NCBI RefSeq assembly: GCF_003284725.1
Contig: NZ_PGTO01000028.1
Coordinates: 1 to 32,764, forward strand
DNA length: 32,764 nucleotides
Direction of reading: 5' to 3'
Origin: Paramagnetospirillum kuznetsovii
GTDB taxonomy: Bacteria > Pseudomonadota > Alphaproteobacteria > Rhodospirillales > Magnetospirillaceae
A program made the translations under genes and the position numbers. Below the pieces are notes generated by a model, which was given only the letters and a program-made list of their open reading frames with translations, was not told the origin of the DNA and searched no databases. Positions 8,861 through 15,695 of the stretch are shown piece after piece. Numbering within the stretch: the stretch's first letter is position 1; each line of letters starts with the position of its first letter.

Positions 8861-10112
8861 GATACTGGTAGCCGCGATTGGCCGCCGGCCCGTCTTCGGG
8901 GGCGTCGGGCGGCAGCGGGTGGCGCAGGCGCCATTCACCATCGACCTTGTGCCACAGATGCGGTGACCGGGCGCGGTCGGTGCGTTCCCAGAACTGGTCT
9001 TCGCCGATGCCGATATAGTCCAGGCATTCGGCCATATAGCGGCGCGGCACTTCGCCTTCATACTTCTTCATCAGGGCGATGCCTTCCTCGCGGGTGATGT
9101 GCCCGTTGCGGATTTCCTGGCTGGCGTCGAAGGTGCATCGGCCCAGCCCGAACTTGATGTAGTGGCTGTAGTAATGCAGCCCATCGATCCGGTCGTCGAT
9201 CGACGAATAGCGGCCGTAGGTGCCTTCTGTCCGCTCGTCGTCGGGCTCGAATCCACAATTCTCGACAGCATAGTAATAGGCCTGCTGCGGATCCCACTTG
9301 CGGTACCAGCCCAGATACTCGACACGCAGTTCGTGGCCCTGGACCTCGTGCGACCGCAGCGGCATGAACGGCAGCAAGTCGTTGTCGCACAAGCCGTGCT
9401 TGTCCTTCAATTGGTCCAGATGCAGGCCACCCAGGTACAGGTCTTTGGAATCGTTGACAAAGTAGTTCAGTCCCAGAGCCGGACTGGCGGCGTCGTCCAT
9501 CGGGGTCGAGCCGTACTCGATATATGGCTCGCCATACATCACCAGCTTGATGCCGAACTTGATGGCCATCTTGGCAGCCCAGAACTTGATGCCGAACTTG
9601 AAGGGCTGGAAGGGGAAGTAAAGATTCTCGAAGGCCTCGCGGGTCAGCGTGCGCATCACCCGCCCGTTGGCGGTGAACAACAGGTTGTCGAAGCCGCCGA
9701 CATCGATCCAGCGCTGCAGGTTCTGGCGGCCAATATCCGAATACATGTGCGGCGCCCAGGTCACCGTCAGCGGATGCATGCCGTATTTGTATTTCAACAG
9801 GTGCGAGGTCATCGCCGAGTCCTTGCCGCCGCTTCCCGACACGATGACGTCATAGCCGCCATCACGGCGCCGATAGCGGTCCAGCAACTGGTGCAGCATC
9901 GCCTCGCGCTTGTCCCAGTCGATGGCCTGGTCCTTCATCTCAGCATATCGGCAGGCGTCGCACAGGCCGCTTTCGTCGAAGCCCAGCGTCGCTTTTCGGC
10001 TGGCGGCGGTGTGAGTGGTCTCGTTGACCGAATGGGGCTTCTGGTTGGTCATCAGGCAGCGGCGGCAAAACACAACCTCGGTCGGCAACCCGTAATAAGC
10101 TTCCAGCGGCAT
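8853..10112 (-). CDS. N-acetyl sugar amidotransferase (PseA/WbpG/LegX type)
   Basis: The 419-residue protein has the PP-loop ATP-pyrophosphatase motif SGSGGKDS (92-99) and Cys pairs at C16/C19 and C51/C54 that probably bind zinc. It resembles WbpG and PseA, which convert an N-acetyl group of an amino sugar to an acetamidino group using ATP and ammonia. The ammonia is supplied by the adjacent HisH/HisF-like pair encoded just upstream. The start at 10112 was chosen because the family N-terminus (xxYGLPTExxFCxxC) begins here and a GAGGA box lies upstream; the open frame extends to 10391 but overlaps hisH. The gap from hisH is 16 nt, so it is the last gene of a four-gene operon. Confidence 0.9.
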   Translation of the reverse strand: MPLEAYYGLPTEVVFCRRCLMTNQKPHSVNETTHTAASRKATLGFDESGLCDACRYAEMKDQAIDWDKREAMLHQLLDRYRRRDGGYDVIVSGSGGKDSAMTSHLLKYKYGMHPLTVTWAPHMYSDIGRQNLQRWIDVGGFDNLLFTANGRVMRTLTREAFENLYFPFQPFKFGIKFWAAKMAIKFGIKLVMYGEPYIEYGSTPMDDAASPALGLNYFVNDSKDLYLGGLHLDQLKDKHGLCDNDLLPFMPLRSHEVQGHELRVEYLGWYRKWDPQQAYYYAVENCGFEPDDERTEGTYGRYSSIDDRIDGLHYYSHYIKFGLGRCTFDASQEIRNGHITREEGIALMKKYEGEVPRRYMAECLDYIGIGEDQFWERTDRARSPHLWHKVDGEWRLRHPLPPDAPEDGPAANRGYQYLR

Positions 10113-10128
10113 GATGGGGTGTCCTCGT

Positions 10129-10752
10129 TCAGAACTGTCCCAAACGGCGCAGGATATCCAGGCCGGTTCGGGAACTGAGTTCGGGATGGAATTGCAGGCC
10201 AGTCGCCGAGCCGACAGCCACGGCGGCGGCGGCCCGATGCGGGCCGAAGGTGAAATGGGCCAGGCGGTGCGACGGGGCGTCGGGCACGCAGGCGAAGGAA
10301 TGGGTAAAATAGACGAAGGCACCCGCCGCCAGGGACGACAACAGGGTCTCGTCCCATGGCGCGTCCGGTTCGATGGCTGACCAGCCAACATGGGGGATAC
10401 GCCGGCCCGGGGTTTCGGGAAGGCGCAGCACCGTGCCGGGAATCAGCCCCAGCCCGGCATGGTCGCCGAATTCGGTGCCGCGCTCCATCAGCAATTGGGC
10501 TCCCAGGCAGATACCCAGCAGCGGGCGCCCGGCCTGGACGTGGCGGCGGATCGGGTCGATCAGACCCATGCGCGTCAGGGCCTCCATTCCCGCCTTGAAG
10601 GTGCCGACTCCGGGCAGAACCACTCGGCCAAAGGCGCCATCGACCCATGGGCGGCGAAGCAAGGTCGGTTCCAGACCGGCGGCCTGCAGACCGCGCAGGA
10701 CGCTGGCCAGATTGCTGGTGCCCATGTCGATGACACCGACCGCGATGCTCAT
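10129..10752 (-). CDS. hisH: HisH-like glutamine amidotransferase subunit (glycan-associated)
   Basis: A 207-residue class I glutamine amidotransferase. The catalytic triad is visible as C82 (GICLGAQLL), H189 and E191 (FHPEL). It hydrolyses glutamine and passes ammonia to its HisF-like partner. The start overlaps the hisF stop by ATGA at 10749-10752. No other his genes are nearby. The neighbours are an N-acetyl sugar amidotransferase and a CMP-sugar synthetase, so this is the dedicated glycan version (as HisH2 with WbpG in Pseudomonas) rather than the histidine enzyme. Confidence 0.88.
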   Translation of the reverse strand: MSIAVGVIDMGTSNLASVLRGLQAAGLEPTLLRRPWVDGAFGRVVLPGVGTFKAGMEALTRMGLIDPIRRHVQAGRPLLGICLGAQLLMERGTEFGDHAGLGLIPGTVLRLPETPGRRIPHVGWSAIEPDAPWDETLLSSLAAGAFVYFTHSFACVPDAPSHRLAHFTFGPHRAAAAVAVGSATGLQFHPELSSRTGLDILRRLGQF

Positions 10753-11531
10753 GACGGTTCCCCGGCAAGATCGGCCGGGCGGGTGGCGATCCCCCGCGCC
10801 TCCAGGGCGGCCTTGATGGCAGAAAGGGTCTGCCCGTCGAGATGAAGGGCGCGGGCCATCGCCACGGCATCCAGTCCGGTTCGTTCGACAATGGCGGCGA
10901 TGTCGGCGCCGCCACGGACGCCGCCCGCCGCGATCACCGGAATCTTGACGGCCAGGGCCATGCGCTGCAGCAGATCCAGGTCGGGGCCGCGGCCGACGCC
11001 GTCCTGGTCGATGGCGGTGACCAGAAGCTCGCCGGCCCCGCGATTCTCGGCCTCCATGGCCCAGGCCACCGCATCCTTGCCGGTCGGTTGGCGCGCATGA
11101 TCGACATAGGCTTCGTAATGGTCGCCGCGCTTCTTGGCCTGGATCGACACGATGACGCATTGCGATCCGAAGGTCCGTGCCGCCAGGCCGATCAGATCGG
11201 GAGTGCGCAGGGCCTGGGTGTTGATCGACACCTTGTCGGCCCCGGCCTGCAGCAAGGCGTGGAAATCATCCATCGAGCGCACGCCTCCGCCGGCGGTGAC
11301 CGGCACGAAGATGCGCCGTGAGGCAATTTCCAGCAGGGCAAGCAATTGGCGGCGGTCATACAGCGAGGCGACGATATCGGTGAACAGCAACTCGTCGGCG
11401 CCTTGGCTGAAATAGCTTTCCATCAGGGCGTCGGGCGCGCCGACCCGGCGCAGCCCTTCCATGCGCATGCCCTTGGTGACATGCTCTCCCTTGATCTCCA
11501 TGTGGGCGATCAGGCGCACCGCCGCGCTCAT
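10749..11531 (-). CDS. hisF: HisF-like protein with altered catalytic residues (glycan-associated)
   Basis: The 260-residue (beta/alpha)8 protein is clearly HisF-related: GADELLFTDIVAS, GGGVRSMDD, GADKVSINT, TFGSQCVIVSIQAKK and AIDQDG are all recognisable. In histidine HisF two aspartates catalyse imidazole-ring cyclisation (CLDVKDG and AIDAKR). Here the first is Glu (E12 in HMEIKGE) and the second is Gln (Q131 in SIQAKK). The protein therefore probably no longer cyclises PRFAR and acts as the ammonia channel or scaffold between HisH and the sugar amidotransferase. ATGA overlaps on both sides couple it to the cytidylyltransferase gene and to hisH. Confidence 0.88.
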   Translation of the reverse strand: MSAAVRLIAHMEIKGEHVTKGMRMEGLRRVGAPDALMESYFSQGADELLFTDIVASLYDRRQLLALLEIASRRIFVPVTAGGGVRSMDDFHALLQAGADKVSINTQALRTPDLIGLAARTFGSQCVIVSIQAKKRGDHYEAYVDHARQPTGKDAVAWAMEAENRGAGELLVTAIDQDGVGRGPDLDLLQRMALAVKIPVIAAGGVRGGADIAAIVERTGLDAVAMARALHLDGQTLSAIKAALEARGIATRPADLAGEPS

Positions 11532-12238
11532 GCCTGGCCCCGCCGGATCAATTCGGCCTCGCAGGCGGCGAAGTCGTCAAGGGTGTCGATGCTGATGGCG
11601 CAGCCCTCGACGATAACCGCCGCCGTGCGCTGGCCCAGGCGGCTGCGCTGATCCAGGATGCAGGAGCGGGTCAGGGCATAGGCGATTCCATTGACGTGAT
11701 AGACCGGCTCCAGCAATTGCCGGGGCGGCATGGCGCGGCCCTCGGGCGTCCAGTAATCCAGAAGCCCGTTGCGCAGGACCAGTTGCTTGACCGGATGATA
11801 CTTGTCGTTGGTCGGGCTGACGGTCCACACCGCATCCAGGTCATCTTCGACCAACCGGACCAGGGTCCGGGCGACATCGCCAGGCAGCCTGAGCGGCGAG
11901 GTCGGTTGCAGCATCACCACCACGTCGTAGCGGGTTGCATCCAGAGCTTCCATGGCTCGCAGGGCATGATCGAGCACCGGCAAGTCGGTGACGCGGTCGC
12001 CCGATAATTCGGCCGGGCGGCGAAATGGCGCCGACAGGCCGGCGGCCATGGCGGCGGCGGCGATGGATTCGTCGTCGGTCGAAACCACGGCGCGGTCGAT
12101 GTCGGGGATTTGCGCGATGCAGTCGGCGGTCCAGGCGATCAGCGGCCGACCCGCCAAGGCGCGGATGTTCTTCAGCAGTACGCCCTTGCTGCCGCCTCGC
12201 GCGGGCACCACTGCCAAAATTCGCCTGCTTTGCAGCAC
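11528..12238 (-). CDS. CMP-nonulosonate (legionaminate/sialate-type) cytidylyltransferase
   Basis: The 236-residue protein has the NeuA/LegF N-terminal signature VPARGGSKG (residues 11-19) followed by KNIRALAGRPLIAWT, and VVMLQPTSPLR in the middle, all typical of acylneuraminate/legionaminate cytidylyltransferases. It activates a nonulosonic acid with CTP to CMP-sugar and pyrophosphate. GTG at 12238 is preferred because an AGGAGG box ends 6 nt before it; an in-frame TTG at 12244 sits too close to that box. It is the first gene of the minus-strand operon with hisF, hisH and the amidotransferase. That pairing suggests an amidinated legionaminic- or pseudaminic-like sugar; which one is inference. 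Confidence 0.85.
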   Translation of the reverse strand: MLQSRRILAVVPARGGSKGVLLKNIRALAGRPLIAWTADCIAQIPDIDRAVVSTDDESIAAAAMAAGLSAPFRRPAELSGDRVTDLPVLDHALRAMEALDATRYDVVVMLQPTSPLRLPGDVARTLVRLVEDDLDAVWTVSPTNDKYHPVKQLVLRNGLLDYWTPEGRAMPPRQLLEPVYHVNGIAYALTRSCILDQRSRLGQRTAAVIVEGCAISIDTLDDFAACEAELIRRGQA

Positions 12239-12272
12239 CGACAACCTCCTCTACACATTCTGCGTTCGGGGA

Positions 12273-12301
12273 ACTATGATCGTCGCCGCCACTATAGTCA
12301 G
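12273..12301 (-). promoter_or_regulatory. Putative promoter of the cytidylyltransferase operon
   Basis: Minus-strand -35 CTGACT (plus 12296-12301) and -10 CATAGT (plus 12273-12278), 17-nt spacer, lie about 35 nt upstream of the GTG start in the 86-nt divergent gap. Matches are only moderate. Confidence 0.3.
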
Positions 12302-12324
12302 CCCCGGGGAACGTGTCACCCGCC

Positions 12325-13218
12325 ATGAACCAGCCGGACCCGGCCCTTCTCGCCCGCCTTCCCCGTCCGTTTCGCGACGAGCCGTTCCGGTTGCTGCGCA
12401 AGGGCGTCCACGATAGCGATACGACCCTGGTGTACATCAATCGGAACGACGACTTCGCCTTCCTCGCCCCGCTGCCCGACATCGACTACCGCCAGTATCG
12501 GACCCGAAAAGAAGCGCTGGGCTTGGCCGCCTACCAGCCCGGCCTAGCCGCCGCCCAGGCCAGCCTCGAAAAGTTCCGCCCGGTGGTTGCCGCCGCTGGT
12601 AGCCTGCTGGAAGTGGGGGCCGGTGACGCGCCGTTCCTGACCGCAGTCCGCCAGACGTTTCCCACGCTCGCCCTGGCAAGTCTCGAGGTCGATCAGCTGA
12701 CCAAGCCGTTCCGCGATGCGGTGCCCGGTTTGCGCCAATACGAGGATTTCACCGAGATCAAGGCCGAAGGACGCCGCTTCGATTGCGTCGTGCTGCTCCA
12801 TGTGCTGGAACATATCCTGGAACCGGCGCTTTTCCTCGACCACATCAAGGCGGTTCTCGCCCCGGGCGGCGTGGTGGTGATCGAGGTTCCCTCTCTCGCC
12901 GACCCGCTGCTGAGTCTGCTTGCCCCGGGCGGGGTCGCCGCCTATCGTCGGTTTTTCTTCCAGTTGCAGCACCCCTACAGCTACAGCCCGTCCTCGCTGG
13001 TTCGCTTGCTGGAAAGTCACGGATTCGCCGCGCGCGAGGTCTTCGCCCACCAACGCTATGGGCTTGAAAACCATCTGACCTGGCTGGGCGAAAGTCGGCC
13101 GGGCGGCAATCCGCTGTTGCAGCAGGTCTTCGCAGGGTGCGATCAGGCCTATCGCGCCGATCTTGAACGGTCGGGCCACGCCGACACGGTGATCGTGGTG
13201 GCCGCAGCGGGCGGCTGA
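12325..13218 (+). CDS. Class I SAM-dependent methyltransferase
   Basis: The 297-residue protein has a class I methyltransferase core: motif I LLEVGAGDAPF, an acidic strand end SLEVD, and the post-motif HVLEHILEP characteristic of the Methyltransf_11/23 type, followed by PGGVVVIEVPS. The first ~80 residues are an added N-terminal region seen in sugar and lipid methyltransferases of glycan loci. It is divergent from the cytidylyltransferase operon and 68 nt upstream of the first radical-SAM gene on the same strand. ATG at 12325 is used; an in-frame GTG at 12313 is equally possible because neither has a well-spaced ribosome-binding site. The methyl acceptor is unknown; glycan O- or N-methylation is the context guess. 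Confidence 0.82.
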   Translation: MNQPDPALLARLPRPFRDEPFRLLRKGVHDSDTTLVYINRNDDFAFLAPLPDIDYRQYRTRKEALGLAAYQPGLAAAQASLEKFRPVVAAAGSLLEVGAGDAPFLTAVRQTFPTLALASLEVDQLTKPFRDAVPGLRQYEDFTEIKAEGRRFDCVVLLHVLEHILEPALFLDHIKAVLAPGGVVVIEVPSLADPLLSLLAPGGVAAYRRFFFQLQHPYSYSPSSLVRLLESHGFAAREVFAHQRYGLENHLTWLGESRPGGNPLLQQVFAGCDQAYRADLERSGHADTVIVVAAAGG

Positions 13219-13286
13219 TCCGGTCGCTTTACCCGTTTTTAATCCATCGGTGCCACGCTATCTCCCCCTTCCGCCTTCAACGGGTC

Positions 13287-15596
13287 ATGGGGCAAGACGA
13301 TATGGCTGGTTTCTTGGTTCGCGATATTCTGGACGAAGTCGATGTCTGCATGGCCTCGAGTAAAGAGGCTCTGGCGATCGACGTCCTTTATCGGGGTCTG
13401 TGGGACCATCCGGGTGACGAGGCCCTGTTGCGGCGCCTAGGCGGGTTATGCGTGCGGCTCGAGCGCTGGCAAGAGGCTCACAACGCCTTCGGCGAGCTGT
13501 CCCGGATGCGGCCCAATGACCCCGAAATCGCCGTCGCCCTGGCGACGGCCGCCGAAAAACCTGCCGAAATCGCCAGTTCACCGATCCGCATCGGACGGGG
13601 GAAGTATCTGCAATTCAGCGTCACGCGCTGCTTCGAGGATGCCGATCTGCCCCGCTCTGTCCTGTGGGAGGTTCTGGGCGACATGCTATGCGACGAGGAT
13701 GGCCTGGCCATTTACGGGCACGGCCCGTTCCTTGACGAATTGCTGGCGCACAATCCGATGCTGCTCGATGCCACGCTCGTCCAGATCGTCGATGACCCGG
13801 CCGAGGATGGTCCGCGTGGTTTGCCGGTGGTGACGCTGGACCAACTGCCGCCATCGGTTCGCACCGTCTTTCTGTGCGGCTTCGGCATGGCCGAACGGAT
13901 GGCGCGGTTTTATCGTTTGCCCACTGGATTGCGGATCGTCGATGCCGGGCTGCTGGCCTCGGGCCCACTGGCGGCGAAGCTGGCCTATGCCTGGAAGCCG
14001 ACCGAGCGCCACGCCTATCCCCTGGATATTCCCGACGTCGTGGTCCAACCCGACCTGGACGTATTGATCGTCGATTGCCCTGGCCGCGTCCTGGCCATGC
14101 TGCCCAACGGCATCGGCTATGTCGCGGCCGCGCTGGCTCGCACGGCTTTGCGGGTCCAGGTGCTCGACCTCGATCTGACCAGCTATCACCGCTACCATAT
14201 CCGCAGGCTGTTCGATCTGTGCGGGCCGATCATCCTGCCCGACGGCACCGAAATGCCGCGTGAGCCGTGGATGCCCGAATATGCCGAGTGGTGGGGAAAC
14301 GGCACGGCGACCACCGCCTTAGAGGACGACATTCAGCAAGCGATCGCGCGGATCATCGCGGCCCGTCCGAAAATTCTGGGGTTCTCGGTCAACAGCAGCA
14401 ACCGCGATATCGCCGGTCGCATCGCCGAGACCGTCCGCCAAGCGTGTCCCGACATCGTCATCCTGGCCGGAGGCTATTCCTGCCAGGACGAAACCCTGGG
14501 ACGGCTGAATTTCCCCGAGGCCGATTATGTCTGCATCGGCGAGGCCGACCTGACCGTCGGTCCGCTATGCGAGGCTTTGGCCACCGGCCAGCGGCCGATC
14601 GACCAACCGGGGGTTATGTCGCGCTTCGACACGCCTGGGCGGCGGTTCGTGCCCGGACCGCGCCAGAACAATCTGGATCTGATCGATTTTCCCCGTTACG
14701 ACTGGGTGCCGTCCCTGGATGTCTACCGCAATTACAACGGCTACCAGCTGACGCCGATCATCGCCAGCCGAGGCTGTCGCTGGTCGCGATGCACCTTCTG
14801 CGCCGAGCGGTTCTATTGGCGCATCCGATCGGCTGCCAATTTTTGCGACGAATTGGAATGGCTGTCCGATCACGGCTGCAAACTGTTCATGTTCAACGAA
14901 AGCGACCTGAACGGACAGCCCGACCGTCTGGTTGAAATCTGCGACGAAATCATCCGTCGGGGGATCAAGGTGGCGCTGACGGGCCAGTTGCGGATTCACG
15001 TCAAGGGCGACCGGCCGTTCTTCGACAAGTTGGCCCAGGCCGGATTCGTCGCCCTTCGCTTCGGGGTCGATGCCTTCAATGACAACACCCTCAGGCTGCA
15101 GGCCAAGGGCTACACCATGAAAATCGTCGAGCAGAATCTCCGCGCCTGCCACGAAGCAGGTATCTCCACCGCCGTCAACTGGGTGATCGGCGTGCCGGGC
15201 GAGACCGACGCGGATGTCGAGGAAAGCATCGCCAATGTGATCCGGCTCAAGGACCATATCGACAAGGTCGAGAATATCAACCAGCTGCGCATCAAGGTCG
15301 GCAGCATCTACTGGGTCTCGCCGGAGAAATACAACATCAGGTTCCGTCGGCCCCAGCAGGAATTGTTCGAACAATATCTGATCAACATTCCCAGCGAGGA
15401 ATGGTGGAGCGAGCAGCCCTATATCGACCAGCATGTCCGTCTGGAACGGTACGAACGGACCATCGTGGGATTGCGCGACGGCGACGTTCATTTTGGGGAT
15501 TTCGCCGCGTTGATGATCGAACGCGCCCTGCATGCCCACGAAGCGGAGGCAGACGAGCAGACCCCCGACCGCATGCTGATGCCGGCGCACCCTTGA
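13287..15596 (+). CDS. TPR / B12-binding / radical SAM protein (copy 1)
   Basis: The 769-residue protein has three parts. Residues ~20-95 contain TPR-like helices (LRRLGGLCVRLERWQEAHNAF). Residues ~245-430 form a cobalamin-binding-like Rossmann domain (LIVDCPGR, LGFSVNSSNRDIAGRIA, ILAGGYSCQ, YVCIGEADLT) without a DxHxxG base-off motif. The radical-SAM core (~480-720) has cluster cysteines C497, C502 and C505 in a CX4CX2C arrangement rather than CX3CX2C, and the NWVIGVPGET strand near 633. Such enzymes often methylate unactivated carbons or rearrange substrates, but no family function is recognised here. The start is uncertain: an in-frame ATG at 13302 aligns with the start of copy 2. Copy 2 follows after 99 nt. 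Confidence 0.85.
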   Translation: MGQDDMAGFLVRDILDEVDVCMASSKEALAIDVLYRGLWDHPGDEALLRRLGGLCVRLERWQEAHNAFGELSRMRPNDPEIAVALATAAEKPAEIASSPIRIGRGKYLQFSVTRCFEDADLPRSVLWEVLGDMLCDEDGLAIYGHGPFLDELLAHNPMLLDATLVQIVDDPAEDGPRGLPVVTLDQLPPSVRTVFLCGFGMAERMARFYRLPTGLRIVDAGLLASGPLAAKLAYAWKPTERHAYPLDIPDVVVQPDLDVLIVDCPGRVLAMLPNGIGYVAAALARTALRVQVLDLDLTSYHRYHIRRLFDLCGPIILPDGTEMPREPWMPEYAEWWGNGTATTALEDDIQQAIARIIAARPKILGFSVNSSNRDIAGRIAETVRQACPDIVILAGGYSCQDETLGRLNFPEADYVCIGEADLTVGPLCEALATGQRPIDQPGVMSRFDTPGRRFVPGPRQNNLDLIDFPRYDWVPSLDVYRNYNGYQLTPIIASRGCRWSRCTFCAERFYWRIRSAANFCDELEWLSDHGCKLFMFNESDLNGQPDRLVEICDEIIRRGIKVALTGQLRIHVKGDRPFFDKLAQAGFVALRFGVDAFNDNTLRLQAKGYTMKIVEQNLRACHEAGISTAVNWVIGVPGETDADVEESIANVIRLKDHIDKVENINQLRIKVGSIYWVSPEKYNIRFRRPQQELFEQYLINIPSEEWWSEQPYIDQHVRLERYERTIVGLRDGDVHFGDFAALMIERALHAHEAEADEQTPDRMLMPAHP

Positions 15597-15637
15597 ACGA
15601 TTGACCTTGGTGGAGGCCATCCCCACCTTCACTCTTT

Positions 15638-15664
15638 GGAAAGTCCTGCCGATCGATACTTTCC
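15638..15664. repeat. Short inverted repeat between the two radical-SAM genes
   Basis: GGAAAGT (15638-15644) and ACTTTCC (15658-15664) form a perfect 7-bp stem with a 13-nt loop, 32 nt before the second gene. It could be a leader hairpin or a protein-binding site. There is no T-run, so a terminator is unlikely. Confidence 0.35.
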
Positions 15665-15695
15665 GGCCGGATTCGTCGCAAAGGAAGAAGTCCCG

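Noticed and set aside
10129-11531. hisH and hisF as part of histidine biosynthesis
   Set aside because: Neighbours are glycan genes, no other his genes are present, and HisF lacks its catalytic aspartates.
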